A stretch of DNA of 64,000 nucleotides from Bog-1198 sp963727045 (GCA_963727045.1 CAVSES010000002.1:1426001-1490000), one strand, 5' to 3'. Shown: positions 17,041 through 28,061, counted from the stretch's first letter. Notes: a model not told the origin generated them from the letters alone. Numbers and translations are program-made.

Positions 17041-18028
17041 CGGAATAACGGACGCGATCGGCAATACTCCCCTCATCCGTCTGCGTCGCGTCAGCGAAGA
17101 AACGGGGTGCGAGATCCTCGGCAAGGCCGAATTCATGAACCCAGGCGGTTCGGTGAAGGACCGGGCGGCAAAGTGGATCGTCCTTGACGCCGAGAGGCGC
17201 GGCATCTTGAAACCCGGCGGCACGGTGGTCGAAGGCACCGCCGGCAATACGGGCATCGGCTTGGCGCACGTGTGCAACGCGCGCGGCTATCGATGCGTGA
17301 TCGTGATGCCCGACAATCAGGCCGCCGAGAAATATCAAATCATCGAAGCCCTGGGCGCGGAACTCAGGAAAGTGCCGGCCGTGCCCTACAGCAATCCGAA
17401 CCAGTACCAAAAGGTGGCGGGACGGCTTGCAGAGGAGTTGCCCGGCGCGATTTGGGCCAACCAGTTCGACAATACCGCGAATCGGGATGCTCACTTCGAA
17501 TCGACGGGTCCCGAAATCTGGCGCGATACCGACGGTAAAATCGACGCTTTCTGCGCGTCCACGGGCACCGGCGGGACCCTGGCGGGCACCGCGCGGTATC
17601 TGAAATCGAAGTCCAGCGCGGTTCGAATCGTCCTCGTCGATCCCCCGGGCAGCGCGCTCTACCATTACGTCAAGGACGGCGAATTGAAGAGCGACGGCGG
17701 CTCATCGATCACCGAAGGCATCGGCACGGGCCGCGTTACCGCGAATCTCGAGGGCACGCCGATCGACGATGCACTGCGGATCCCGGACTCGCAGACCGTG
17801 CACTTCGTCTATCGGCTGTTGCGCGAAGAGGGCTTGCTGCTGGGGAGCACCGCCGGTATCAACGTCGCGGCGGCCGTGACGCTTGCAAAGCAGCTGGGTC
17901 CGGGTCACACCATCGTCACGATTCTGTGCGACGGCGGGGCGAAGTACCAGTCGCGTTTGTTCAATCCTGCCTGGATAGCCGAGAAGGGCTTTGCCCGGGA
18001 CATCGCCGCATCAACGGATGTCCCGTAA
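17027..18028 (+). CDS. cysK: Cysteine synthase A family, PLP enzyme
   Basis: A 333-residue beta-family PLP enzyme that replaces the acetyl group of O-acetylserine with sulfide to give cysteine. The PLP lysine is K44 in N-P-G-G-S-V-K-D-R-A. The substrate loop E-G-T-A-G-N-T-G-I-G and the phosphate-binding G-T-G-G-T-L-A-G are intact. It overlaps dctA by 14 nt, an unusual partner, and converges on cysG with a 13-bp gap. Similar enzymes use cystathionine or phosphoserine; the sulfur-assimilation neighbourhood supports cysteine synthase. Confidence 0.88.
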   Translation: MRISDGITDAIGNTPLIRLRRVSEETGCEILGKAEFMNPGGSVKDRAAKWIVLDAERRGILKPGGTVVEGTAGNTGIGLAHVCNARGYRCVIVMPDNQAAEKYQIIEALGAELRKVPAVPYSNPNQYQKVAGRLAEELPGAIWANQFDNTANRDAHFESTGPEIWRDTDGKIDAFCASTGTGGTLAGTARYLKSKSSAVRIVLVDPPGSALYHYVKDGELKSDGGSSITEGIGTGRVTANLEGTPIDDALRIPDSQTVHFVYRLLREEGLLLGSTAGINVAAAVTLAKQLGPGHTIVTILCDGGAKYQSRLFNPAWIAEKGFARDIAASTDVP

Positions 18029-18041
18029 GGCGGCCGGCCGG

Positions 18042-19457
18042 TCAGGCGGTCCGTGAAAGGCCGGGCGCGGCGCCAGCGCCGAACCATGCGAGCGAGGAGT
18101 GCAGGGCGACGACGTCGCCCACTACGAACAATGCGGGCGATTCCAGTTTGGCGCCGTACATGGCAGCGCCAATGGTGGCGAGCGTTGCCGTAATGACGCG
18201 TTGGCCGGCCGTCGTGCCCTGGGCAATGATTCCGGCCGGACGTGTGCCTTCGGCGCCGTGCTCGAGGAGTTTGTCGACGATGTGTTCGACGCGTGCAAGC
18301 CCCATGTAAAACACCGCGGTTCCTCCCGGCATTGCCAGCGCGCGCCAATCCGGTTCCTTGCCCTCGCCGTGCGAATGGCCGGCAACAAAGGTCACGCTGT
18401 GCGCATGGTCGCGGTGCGTCAGCGGGATGCCTGCATAAGCCGCGCAACCCGTGGCCGCCGTGATGCCGGGAACGACCGAAAAGCTGATCTGCGCCTCTGT
18501 CAGCGCTTGCAATTCCTCTCCCCCGCGCCCGAAGATGAACGGGTCTCCCCCCTTGAGCCGCACCACACGCTTGCCCCGGCCCGCATGTTCGATCAACAGG
18601 GCGTTGATTTCTACTTGCGTGCTGCCGATGTGACCCGCTGCCTTGCCGACGCTGATCAGCAATGCGTCCCGCCTCGCGAGATCGAGCACTGTGGAAGGCA
18701 CCAGGCGGTCGTGAAGAATCACATCGGCGTCCTGGAGCGCACGCAGCGCCTTCAGCGTCAAGAGCTCAGGGTCGCCGGGACCCGCGCCCACGAGGGTCAC
18801 CTCTCCGGCGGCGCGCGGACCTGTCGAGATCGTTGCCAGCAGCCGCCGGGCGACGTGCAGCGCGCCCTGGGTGTCGCCGTCGATGAAGCGCCGCGCCGCC
18901 GCTCCGTCCACGACGGCCTCGAAGTACCGGCGGCGTGCGGCGGTATCGCGCAGTTTCCGGCGCGCGGTATCGCGCAGCGTCTTAAGCCACGATGCGAATT
19001 CACCGGTTCTCTTGGGGATCAGCGCTTCCAGACGTTCGCGCAAGCGGCGCGCCAGCACCGGCGATGTGCCGCCGGTTGAGATCGCCACCAATACGGGGTC
19101 ACGATCGATGATTGCAGGCACGATGAAGCGCGATGCTTGGGCGTCGTCGACGACATTGGCGGGAATGTTGCGGGATTCGCTCAATTTCGCGATCCAGCGA
19201 TTCACGGCGCGGCGCGAGGTGGCCGCGATGACCAGGCGCGCACCCTCGAGATCATCGGGTGTGAACTCGCGAGCGGCAACCTTCAGCGTGCCGGCGGCGG
19301 CGCGCTGCAAAAGCTCCGGCGCGATCTCTCGTGCGACGACGGTGATCACCGCCCCGGTGCGCTCCAACAGGGCGACCTTCCGCTGCGCCACTTCGCCGCC
19401 GCCGACGATGAGCACTTTTTGTCCGTCGAGATTGAAAAAAGCGGGAAAATAGATCAC
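18042..19457 (-). CDS. cysG: Siroheme synthase (trifunctional CysG)
   Basis: A 471-residue fusion enzyme that converts uroporphyrinogen III to siroheme, the cofactor of the sulfite reductase encoded nearby. The N-terminal half is the precorrin-2 dehydrogenase/ferrochelatase (F-F-N-L-D, L-I-V-G-G-G-E-V-A-Q-R-K). The C-terminal half is uroporphyrinogen III methyltransferase (V-G-A-G-P-G-D-P-E-L-L-T, H-D-R-L-V, V-V-R-L-K-G-G-D-P). The GTG start overlaps the cysH stop (GTGA), so the two are translationally coupled. Confidence 0.93.
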   Translation of the reverse strand: MIYFPAFFNLDGQKVLIVGGGEVAQRKVALLERTGAVITVVAREIAPELLQRAAAGTLKVAAREFTPDDLEGARLVIAATSRRAVNRWIAKLSESRNIPANVVDDAQASRFIVPAIIDRDPVLVAISTGGTSPVLARRLRERLEALIPKRTGEFASWLKTLRDTARRKLRDTAARRRYFEAVVDGAAARRFIDGDTQGALHVARRLLATISTGPRAAGEVTLVGAGPGDPELLTLKALRALQDADVILHDRLVPSTVLDLARRDALLISVGKAAGHIGSTQVEINALLIEHAGRGKRVVRLKGGDPFIFGRGGEELQALTEAQISFSVVPGITAATGCAAYAGIPLTHRDHAHSVTFVAGHSHGEGKEPDWRALAMPGGTAVFYMGLARVEHIVDKLLEHGAEGTRPAGIIAQGTTAGQRVITATLATIGAAMYGAKLESPALFVVGDVVALHSSLAWFGAGAAPGLSRTA

Positions 19458-20167
19458 TTGGAAAATCCCATCTGACGGCGCGGATGCAGACCACACTCGC
19501 GTGAATCGCCGCGTTCCCACCACCAGCGGCCGGAGCGCTCGTCTTCGCCGGGCTGCACGGCACGAGTGCACGGCGCGCAACCGATGCTCGGAAAGCCGCT
19601 GTCATGCAAGGAGTTGTAGGGTAGCCGCTTCTTGCGGATGTAGTCCCAAATTTCTGTTTCCGACCAGTCGAGCAACGGACTCACCTTGTGCAGGCCATGT
19701 TCGCCGTCCCATTCCACGGGCGCCGCCAGCGCGCGGCTTGCCGATTGACCGCGCCTGATGCCGGTAACCCAGGCGCCGCGGCCCGCAACGGCGCGGCGGA
19801 ACGGCTCCACCTTGCGCACGCCGCAACAGGCACGGCGCTGATCGAGCCCGTGGCGGAACGCGTTGATGCCGTGCTCGCCCACCCAGCTCTCAAGGCTTGC
19901 GGTGTCCGGATAAAAAATGGTCATGGTGCGGCCGTAGCGGCGATGGATGCGCTCGATCAGATCATAGGTTTCAGGGTAAAGCCGGCCGGTGTCGATGCTG
20001 AAGATTTCGATCTCGGGCACCGCTTCCCAGATGAGGTCGGTGAGGACGATGGATTCGGAGCCTAAGCTATTGGCGTAACACACGTTTTTGAACTCCGCGA
20101 CGGCGTTCTTCAGGCGTGAAATGCTGTCCTCCGCGCGTTCGCGCAGGGCTTTGGGTAGCTCGGACAA
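19454..20167 (-). CDS. cysH: Phosphoadenylyl/adenylyl-sulfate reductase, 4Fe-4S type
   Basis: A 237-residue enzyme reducing activated sulfate to sulfite. Besides the catalytic C225 in E-C-G-L-H it has C114-C115 and C197-x-x-C200, the four ligands of the [4Fe-4S] cluster that marks APS reductases. Enterobacterial PAPS reductases lack them. APS is therefore the likely substrate and no APS kinase would be needed. It begins the minus-strand unit cysH-cysG, divergent from cysB. Confidence 0.92.
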   Translation of the reverse strand: MSELPKALRERAEDSISRLKNAVAEFKNVCYANSLGSESIVLTDLIWEAVPEIEIFSIDTGRLYPETYDLIERIHRRYGRTMTIFYPDTASLESWVGEHGINAFRHGLDQRRACCGVRKVEPFRRAVAGRGAWVTGIRRGQSASRALAAPVEWDGEHGLHKVSPLLDWSETEIWDYIRKKRLPYNSLHDSGFPSIGCAPCTRAVQPGEDERSGRWWWERGDSRECGLHPRRQMGFSK

Positions 20168-20356
20168 GAGGATCTCGACGGTTTAAGTGACAAAGATGCG
20201 AAAACTATAATGCGCCAGGGTGCTTCGCGAAACGAACAATGGCGCATGAGGACATGCGCTTTCGTGATGGCCCGCGCGGCGACGAGGCCAGCGAGAAAGT
20301 CCCTAAACTTATATTCTATGGCGCAAACACCCACATAACGAAAGGCCGGGCGGGCG
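20168..20356. promoter_or_regulatory. Divergent cysH / cysB promoter region
   Basis: This 189-bp space separates the start codons of cysH (leftward) and cysB (rightward). It contains TATAAT at 20205-20210 (TATAGT on the other strand) and the AT-rich TTATATTCTATGG near 20309. No strong -35 hexamer pairs with either, as expected for promoters that need an activator. CysB is known to act on such regions, but no CysB site can be assigned by eye. Confidence 0.4.
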
Positions 20357-21340
20357 ATGAAGTTTCAGCAATTGCGCTATCTGGTGGCGGTTCACGAAAA
20401 CGGCCTGAACATAACCGCTGCCGCCCGGCAGCTGCACACCTCGCAGCCCGGCGTCAGCCGCCAGTTGAAGCTGCTGGAAGAGGAGCTCGGTTTTCAACTG
20501 TTCGAGCGCGAGGGGCGTGCGCTCACGCGCACCACGGATGCGGGGCAGGAGATCATTTCGCGCGCCACCAGCATTTTGCGTGAAATGCAGAATATTCGCC
20601 GCACCTCCGCGGAGCTTCGCAAGGCCGACGGCGGCACGCTGTCGATCGCCACCACCCATACGCAGGCGCGCTACGTGCTGCCGGAGGTAATCCGGGCATT
20701 TCGGCTCAAGTATCCGAAGGTACGGCTGCATCTGCATCAGGGCACGTCCGAGCAAATTGCCGAAATGGTCGCCCGCGACCGCGTCGACTTCGCGATCGCC
20801 ACGGGCTCCGAGGAACAATTCCCCCACCTGGTCCGTCTGCCGGTGTATCGCTGGCATCGGGCGGTGGTCGTACCGCGAGGACATCCGCTGGCATCGGTCG
20901 GGAAGCTCACGCTCAAGAAGCTCGCCGAGTACCCGATCGTCACCTACGTTTTCAGCATATCCGGCCGATCCTCCCTGCCGGCTCTGTTCGAGACCGCCGG
21001 ATTGTCCCTGGACGTCGCGTTGACCGCGCGCGACTCGGACGTCATCAAGACTTACGTGCGGATCGGTCTCGGCGTCGGCATCCTGGCGCGCCTGGCCATC
21101 GATCCTGCGACCGATGCAGATCTCGTCGTGCTTGATGCCGCGCACTTGTTCGAAGGACACACCACATGGATTGGATTCCGCCGCAGTGCGTTATTGCGCG
21201 CCTACATGTATGAGTTCATAGAACTGTTGGCGCCTCACCTGCCCCGCAAATTGGTGCGCGAGACCGAAAAATTGGAGACGCAGGAAGAGGTGAACCGTAT
21301 TTTGAGCGATCTGCACATTCCGCTGCGCGACATACCGTAG
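20357..21340 (+). CDS. cysB: LysR-family regulator CysB
   Basis: A 327-residue transcription factor. In the CysB/Cbl group it activates sulfate uptake and reduction genes when cysteine is scarce. The N-terminal winged helix reads M-K-F-Q-Q-L-R-Y-L and T-S-Q-P-G-V-S-R-Q-L-K-L-L-E-E. The effector domain shows T-T-H-T-Q-A-R-Y-V-L-P, the sulfate/acetylserine pocket typical of CysB. Length equals E. coli CysB. It stands between cysHG and the sulfate ABC transporter genes, the expected targets. Confidence 0.92.
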   Translation: MKFQQLRYLVAVHENGLNITAAARQLHTSQPGVSRQLKLLEEELGFQLFEREGRALTRTTDAGQEIISRATSILREMQNIRRTSAELRKADGGTLSIATTHTQARYVLPEVIRAFRLKYPKVRLHLHQGTSEQIAEMVARDRVDFAIATGSEEQFPHLVRLPVYRWHRAVVVPRGHPLASVGKLTLKKLAEYPIVTYVFSISGRSSLPALFETAGLSLDVALTARDSDVIKTYVRIGLGVGILARLAIDPATDADLVVLDAAHLFEGHTTWIGFRRSALLRAYMYEFIELLAPHLPRKLVRETEKLETQEEVNRILSDLHIPLRDIP

Positions 21341-21438
21341 GCGCATATGCAGATGACGGGATGTTAGTTCCGCGCCGGCCGCGCCGCCCGGTATTCTGCT
21401 CGACGCCGGCTGCGCGCGGCCTTCAAATGGGTGGGACG

Positions 21439-22470
21439 ATGATCGAGAACGGTCGCGGACGCGCCTGGCGCGAGTATTTCTGGTTCGCGTTGGCGCTGAT
21501 GCTCATTCTGATGGGAACGGCAGCACATGCCGCGACGGTGAGCCTGTTGAATGTCTCCTACGATCCCACCCGCGAGCTTTACGATGATTACAACAAGGCG
21601 TTCGCGGCCTACTGGAAGGGCAAGACGGGCGACACGGTCATCGTGAACCAGAGCCATGGCGGCTCCGCAAAGCAGGCGCGCGCGGTGATCGAGGGACTCG
21701 AGGCCGATGTGGTGACGCTGGCGTTGGCTTACGACATCGATGCGCTGGCGGCCCAGGGCGGTCTGGTGCCGGTCAATTGGCAGACGCGATTGCCGGACAA
21801 CAGCACTCCTTACACCTCGACGATCGTCTTTCTGGTTCGCAAGGGCAATCCGAAGCAGATTCATGATTGGAACGACCTGGCGCGTCCGGGAGTATCCGTC
21901 ATTACGCCGAGCCCAAAGACCTCGGGCGGGGCCCGATGGAATTATCTGGCGGCATGGGCCTGGGCCCTCAAGCAGCCCGGGGGCAGCGATGCCGCCGCGG
22001 AGGCTTTCGTGAGGAAGCTCTATCACAACGTGCCGGTTCTGGATTCCGGCGCGCGGGGTGCTACGGTGACGTTCGTCGAGCGCGGCATAGGCGACGTGCT
22101 GGTTGCCTGGGAATGCGAAGCCTTTCTCGCCGTCAGGGAATCGGTGCGACGCGGGTTCGATATCGTCGCGCCCTCGCTCAGCATCGTCACCGAGCCACCG
22201 GTGAGCGTGGTGGACCAGAACGTCGACCAGCACGGCACCCGCAGGGTCGCGGAGGAATATTTGAAATATCTTTATTCGCCGCAAGGCCAGAAAATCGCGG
22301 CGAAGCACTTTTACCGCCCCCGGGATCCCGCCGTTGCGGCGGAATATGCGGGCCGGTTCGCGAACATTCCGCAGCTTGTCACCATCGATGAGGCATTCGG
22401 CGGCTGGAGCCGCGCCCAGGCCACTCACTTCGCAGACCATGGTACCTTCGACAGAATCTACGGCCAGTAG
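21439..22470 (+). CDS. sbp: Sulfate/thiosulfate ABC transporter substrate-binding protein
   Basis: A 343-residue periplasmic binding protein. A signal peptide ends at about residue 30 (T-A-A-H-A-A). The mature protein shows V-S-Y-D-P-T-R-E-L-Y, N-Q-S-H-G-G-S-A-K-Q-A-R, T-L-A-L-A-Y-D-I-D-A-L and T-P-S-P-K-T-S-G-G-A-R-W-N-Y, all diagnostic of Sbp/CysP. ATG 21439 is chosen because GGTGGG precedes it and the signal peptide then starts properly. It is the first gene of sbp-cysT-cysW-cysA. Preference for sulfate over thiosulfate cannot be decided. Confidence 0.92.
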   Translation: MIENGRGRAWREYFWFALALMLILMGTAAHAATVSLLNVSYDPTRELYDDYNKAFAAYWKGKTGDTVIVNQSHGGSAKQARAVIEGLEADVVTLALAYDIDALAAQGGLVPVNWQTRLPDNSTPYTSTIVFLVRKGNPKQIHDWNDLARPGVSVITPSPKTSGGARWNYLAAWAWALKQPGGSDAAAEAFVRKLYHNVPVLDSGARGATVTFVERGIGDVLVAWECEAFLAVRESVRRGFDIVAPSLSIVTEPPVSVVDQNVDQHGTRRVAEEYLKYLYSPQGQKIAAKHFYRPRDPAVAAEYAGRFANIPQLVTIDEAFGGWSRAQATHFADHGTFDRIYGQ

Positions 22471-22489
22471 CCGCTAATTCAGGATATCC

Positions 22490-23350
22490 ATGGCAATGCC
22501 TCCCGCGGCAGCCGGTCCAAGGCCACCGAATCCCCGTCGGGTGCTCCCCGGCTTCGGGCTGACCTTGGGCTACACCATGCTGTATCTCTCGCTGATCGTG
22601 CTCGTTCCTCTGTCCGCGGTGTTCATTCGCAGTCTGGGATCGGGTTGGACCCACTTCTACGAGGTGGTCACGGCCCCCCGGGTGAGCGCATCGCTGCGGC
22701 TGAGCTTCGGCGCGTCCTTGATCGCCGCCTCGATCAATGTGATCTTCGGCCTGATCGTCGCGTGGGTGCTCGTGCGGTACTCGTTTCCCTTCAAGCGGCT
22801 CATCGACGCCATGGTGGACCTGCCATTTGCGCTGCCCACCGCGGTGGCCGGCATCGCGCTGACTGCCCTGTACGCGCCCAATGGGTGGCTCGGAGCCGGG
22901 CTAATGTCGCTCGGAATCAAGGTCGCGTTCACGCCGCTGGGCATCGTCGTGGCGTTGACGTTCATCGGCCTGCCCTTCGTGGTGCGAACCCTGCAGCCGG
23001 TGCTCGAGGATTTGGACAAGGAGGTCGAGCAGGCCGCGGCGACGCTCGGTGCCTCGGCGGTGCAAACCTTTGTGCGCGTGGTGCTCCCCGCGCTGTGGCC
23101 GGCGCTGCTCACCGGCTTCGCGCTCGCGTTCGCACGGGCCGTCGGCGAGTACGGCTCGGTGATATTCATCGCGGGCAACATGCCCAGAAAATCGGAAATT
23201 GCGCCGCTGCTCATCGTCACCAAATTGGAGCAATACGACTATGCCGGCGCGACCGCCATCGCCGTCATCATGCTGGTAGTGTCCTTTGCGCTGATGTTGG
23301 GCATCAACGCGCTGCAACACTGGACATCGACGCGGCATGGCGCTCGCTGA
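22490..23350 (+). CDS. cysT: Sulfate ABC transporter permease CysT (CysU)
   Basis: A 286-residue inner-membrane permease with six predicted helices. The coupling-helix EAA loop reads E-Q-A-A-A-T-L-G-A-S-A-V-Q-T-F. F-A-R-A-V-G-E-Y-G-S-V-I-F-I is the conserved sulfate-permease segment. It pairs with CysW to form the channel. It starts 19 nt after sbp and overlaps cysW by 14 nt. Confidence 0.93.
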   Translation: MAMPPAAAGPRPPNPRRVLPGFGLTLGYTMLYLSLIVLVPLSAVFIRSLGSGWTHFYEVVTAPRVSASLRLSFGASLIAASINVIFGLIVAWVLVRYSFPFKRLIDAMVDLPFALPTAVAGIALTALYAPNGWLGAGLMSLGIKVAFTPLGIVVALTFIGLPFVVRTLQPVLEDLDKEVEQAAATLGASAVQTFVRVVLPALWPALLTGFALAFARAVGEYGSVIFIAGNMPRKSEIAPLLIVTKLEQYDYAGATAIAVIMLVVSFALMLGINALQHWTSTRHGAR

Positions 23351-24218
23351 AGTCAGGAAGCCGGCGCCGCGCCTTGCACCCGGGCGGGCGTTTCTCATCG
23401 CAGTGGCGTTGCTGTTTTTGGTCATTTTTCTCGTGCTGCCGCTGCTCACGGTGTTCGTGCAGGCGCTCGCGAAAGGCTTGAACGCCTATGTGGCTGCGAT
23501 CTTGGATCCCATGGCATGGGCGGCGGTGAAGCTCACCTTGTTGGTCGCTGCCATCGCGGTTCCCTTCAATCTGGTGTTCGGCGTGGCAGCCGCCTGGGCC
23601 ATCGCCAAATTCGAATTTCGCGGCAAGAGCACGTTGATCACGCTCATTGATTTGCCGTTCGCGGTGTCGCCCGTCATTGCCGGACTCGTGTTCATCCTGC
23701 TGTTCGGTTCGCACGGCTGGTTCGGCGCCTTCTTGCGGGTTCATCACATCCGCGTTGTGTTCGCCGTGCCGGGCATTGCGCTCGCCACCATCTTCGTCAC
23801 ATTCCCGTTCATCGCCCGCGAACTCATCCCCGTGATGGAGGCGCAAGGCAAGGATGATGAGGAAACAGCTCTGTCGCTGGGAGCCTCGGGCTGGCAGACG
23901 TTTTGGCGCGTGACGCTTCCCAATATTCGTTGGGGCCTGATGTACGGCGTATTGCTCTGCAACGCGAGGGCCATGGGCGAATTCGGCGCGGTGTCGGTGG
24001 TCTCCGGACACGTTCGCGGCCTGACCAACACCATGCCCCTGCATGTCGAGATTCTGTACAACGAATACAATTACACGGCGGCATTTGCCGTGGCGTCGCT
24101 GCTCGCCCTGCTCGCGCTTCTGACATTGGCAGGCAAGAGCTTCGTCGAATGGCGGCAGCCGGAGCTCAGGCGTGCCGTTACCCAGGCGCGCGGCCGTACG
24201 CGGAGGAAAAACTTATGA
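23337..24218 (+). CDS. cysW: Sulfate ABC transporter permease CysW
   Basis: A 293-residue partner of CysT with the same six-helix topology. The EAA loop is E-E-T-A-L-S-L-G-A-S-G-W-Q-T-F, followed by N-A-R-A-M-G-E-F-G-A-V-S-V-V-S-G. The longer periplasmic loop and the tail W-R-Q-P-E distinguish CysW from CysT. The stop overlaps the cysA start (ATGA). Confidence 0.93.
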   Translation: MALAEVRKPAPRLAPGRAFLIAVALLFLVIFLVLPLLTVFVQALAKGLNAYVAAILDPMAWAAVKLTLLVAAIAVPFNLVFGVAAAWAIAKFEFRGKSTLITLIDLPFAVSPVIAGLVFILLFGSHGWFGAFLRVHHIRVVFAVPGIALATIFVTFPFIARELIPVMEAQGKDDEETALSLGASGWQTFWRVTLPNIRWGLMYGVLLCNARAMGEFGAVSVVSGHVRGLTNTMPLHVEILYNEYNYTAAFAVASLLALLALLTLAGKSFVEWRQPELRRAVTQARGRTRRKNL

Positions 24219-25285
24219 GCATCGCTTTACGCGGCATAGGCAAGCAATTCGGCGAGTTCGCCGCCGTCCAGGGCATCGACTTGGACGTGCCGACGGGCGC
24301 CCTGATCGCCTTGTTGGGTCCCTCGGGCTGCGGCAAGACGACGCTGCTACGCATCATCGCCGGTCTCGAATCGCCTGACGAAGGGCAGGTGTTGTTCGAT
24401 GGTCGGGACGCGACTCTGTGGCCGATTCGCGATCGCAACGTCGGATTCGTGTTCCAGCACTACGCTCTGTTCCGTCACATGTCGGTGTTCGAAAACGTCG
24501 CCTTCGGACTGAAGGTCAAGCCGCGCCGCGAACGGCAGGCGGCCGCGCAAATACGCAAGAAAGTCGACGCGCTTCTCGAGCTGGTGCAGCTCGGCTGGGC
24601 GGGCAATCGATATCCCGCCCAGCTTTCCGGCGGTCAAATGCAGCGAGTGGCGCTCGCACGCGCTCTGGCCGTCGGCCCCGATGTCCTGTTGCTCGATGAG
24701 CCCTTTGGCGCGCTCGACAGCCAGGTGCGCCACGAGCTCAGGCGCTGGCTGCGGCGTCTGCACGACGAATTGCATTTCACCAGCATCTTCGTGACGCACG
24801 ATCAGCAGGAGGCGATCGAGGTGGCCGACACCATCGTCGTCCTCAATCGCGGGCGAATAGAGCAACTCGGCGTACCGAGCGAGGTTTACGACCTGCCGAC
24901 TTCGGCATTCGTGCACCGTTTCCTGGGGCAGGTCAACGAGCTGCCGGTGCGGCTCCGCAACGGCCGTGCCTACGTGGGACCGGTCGACATTTCTGCCGCC
25001 GCAGCCCTCGAAGCGGGAAGCGCCGGGCACATCGCGCTGATTCGGCCGCACGAAATCGAGATCGGCCCCGAAACGGTTGGCTGGCCGGCAAGCGTGGTGG
25101 CGGTGCGGGTGATCGGGCCGATCGTTCGTGTGGAGCTATGTGCCGAGGGTCAGCCGTCGGGCGAACCCCTGGAAGCGGAAATCAGCCGTGAGCGCTTCGA
25201 AGCGGAGCGCTTCAGCGTCGGCCAGAAAGTGGGCCTGCGCTTCCGGCGCTGGCAGGTGTATCCCGCCAACGGTGCTGCAGCTTGA
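24215..25285 (+). CDS. cysA: Sulfate/thiosulfate import ATP-binding protein CysA
   Basis: A 356-residue ATPase powering the CysTW permease. Walker A is G-P-S-G-C-G-K-T-T, the signature motif is L-S-G-G-Q-M-Q-R, Walker B is L-L-L-D-E-P-F-G-A-L-D, and the switch His lies in V-T-H-D-Q-Q-E-A. A C-terminal TOBE-like domain follows residue 240. GGAGG at 24202-24206 is 8 nt before the ATG. Its last 74 nt overlap the tail of the opposing DUF934 gene. Confidence 0.93.
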   Translation: MSIALRGIGKQFGEFAAVQGIDLDVPTGALIALLGPSGCGKTTLLRIIAGLESPDEGQVLFDGRDATLWPIRDRNVGFVFQHYALFRHMSVFENVAFGLKVKPRRERQAAAQIRKKVDALLELVQLGWAGNRYPAQLSGGQMQRVALARALAVGPDVLLLDEPFGALDSQVRHELRRWLRRLHDELHFTSIFVTHDQQEAIEVADTIVVLNRGRIEQLGVPSEVYDLPTSAFVHRFLGQVNELPVRLRNGRAYVGPVDISAAAALEAGSAGHIALIRPHEIEIGPETVGWPASVVAVRVIGPIVRVELCAEGQPSGEPLEAEISRERFEAERFSVGQKVGLRFRRWQVYPANGAAA

Positions 25286-25731
25286 CCGGAATACCGATGT
25301 CGTTCGACCGTTGATAGGCCCACGAAAAGGTGGAAAAAGCTGCGTGTGCCGCCTCGATGTCGCCCTCGGGCAGTTCGAAACTGTTGATCCCGCAGCGCGC
25401 CATGAAAAAAAGTTGATCTCGGCGCACGTAGCCGGCCGCGCGCAGCTCGCCGCTGAAATGCCAATGTTCACGGAGGAGCCGGGCCTGCGAGTAGCCGCGG
25501 CCTTCGCTGGGGCCGGAAAACTCGATCGCGATCAGGGCAAGCCGCGAAACATCGGGCGAGATCGATTCCACCTTGTGGCCCGGGGCCAGCACGACGCCTA
25601 GCCGCCGCCCTGCGTCCGCGAGCCAGGTTTCACGCTCGTTCTGCCACTGTGCAAAGGGCAGGATCAGCGCAGCGCCGGCACGCTCTACGTCTTGCGCGGC
25701 GTACGACCAATCATCGTCGACGATCCGGCCG

Positions 25732-25754
<23 letters not shown>
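25212..25754 (-). CDS. DUF934 protein, sulfite reductase partner
   Basis: A 180-residue protein of the DUF934 family, whose genes usually follow cysI in proteobacteria lacking the classical CysJ flavoprotein subunit. Conserved features are the start L-L-R-D-G-R-I-V-D-D-D-W, S-R-L-A-L-I-A-I-E-F, F-S-G-E-L-R-A-A-G-Y-V-R-R-D-Q and the tail F-S-W-A-Y-Q. A role in delivering electrons to, or maturing, sulfite reductase is inferred from context only. The start overlaps cysI by 23 nt. The last 20 or so residues extend beyond the family norm into the end of cysA. Confidence 0.85.
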
Positions 25755-27384
<1,630 letters not shown>

Positions 27385-27443
27385 ACGCCGCCACAATACG
27401 TCCGGTGCCGCCGCCGCCGCCAATTACCGGAAAGCATGAGCTT

Positions 27444-28061
27444 ATGACTGCCGGTCCTGTGCCCCGTGCCGTTTCGGGTTGCCAAAACCGTGATTGGCTT
27501 GGCAGAGGGAAACTTGGGTTAAGGGCAGCATCGCCGGAGTCACTCCAGGGGTCCGCATTGGCAACTGAGCTCACGGAAGTCGTCGTCGCGCCGGACACTT
27601 ATCATGTCTCGCCCGAACCCATGCTCATGATCGCCGAGTTGCACGGTGCGCTGGCGCTTTGCCTGCACGATGAGGACCGGGGGGTCGGCGGCTTGCTCCA
27701 TCTTAAATTCATGGGCGGCACCGGCCGTCCAAGCGATGTGACGGACAACACCTTGAGTTCGGTATTGGTGGTGCTCGACCGCTTCAAGCGCGCGGTGCTG
27801 GGTAATGCAACCCGCGGCGACGAGGTGCAGGCGCGCATTCTCGCGCACGCACTGCCGCCCACGGACGCCGGCGAACCCAGCGCCTCGCTGGTCGACTTGA
27901 TTCAAGCGGATCTCGCCGACGGCAAGATCGTCTGCGGCACGCAGACCACCCGCAGGACCGAGTCGCTGCGCGTATGCTTCCAGCCCTTCGAGGGCCGCGT
28001 GTGGATTTGCGGGCCAAGCGAATTGCGGCCCTCCCCTCGAGCGCGCCGCTCCGCGGGTTAA
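27444..28061 (+). CDS. CheD-like protein lacking the catalytic cysteine
   Basis: A 205-residue protein whose second half aligns by eye with CheD, the chemoreceptor glutamine deamidase. The conserved strand L-G-S-C-V-A-V-C-L-x-D is here E-L-H-G-A-L-A-L-C-L-H-D. The nucleophilic Cys is Ala and the preceding Thr is Ile, while the His of G-G-L-L-H-L remains. Deamidase activity is thus unlikely. ATG 27444 has GGAAAG 9 nt upstream; TTG 27558 would start at the domain edge. There are no chemotaxis genes in the window. It is divergent from cysI. Confidence 0.6.
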   Translation: MTAGPVPRAVSGCQNRDWLGRGKLGLRAASPESLQGSALATELTEVVVAPDTYHVSPEPMLMIAELHGALALCLHDEDRGVGGLLHLKFMGGTGRPSDVTDNTLSSVLVVLDRFKRAVLGNATRGDEVQARILAHALPPTDAGEPSASLVDLIQADLADGKIVCGTQTTRRTESLRVCFQPFEGRVWICGPSELRPSPRARRSAG

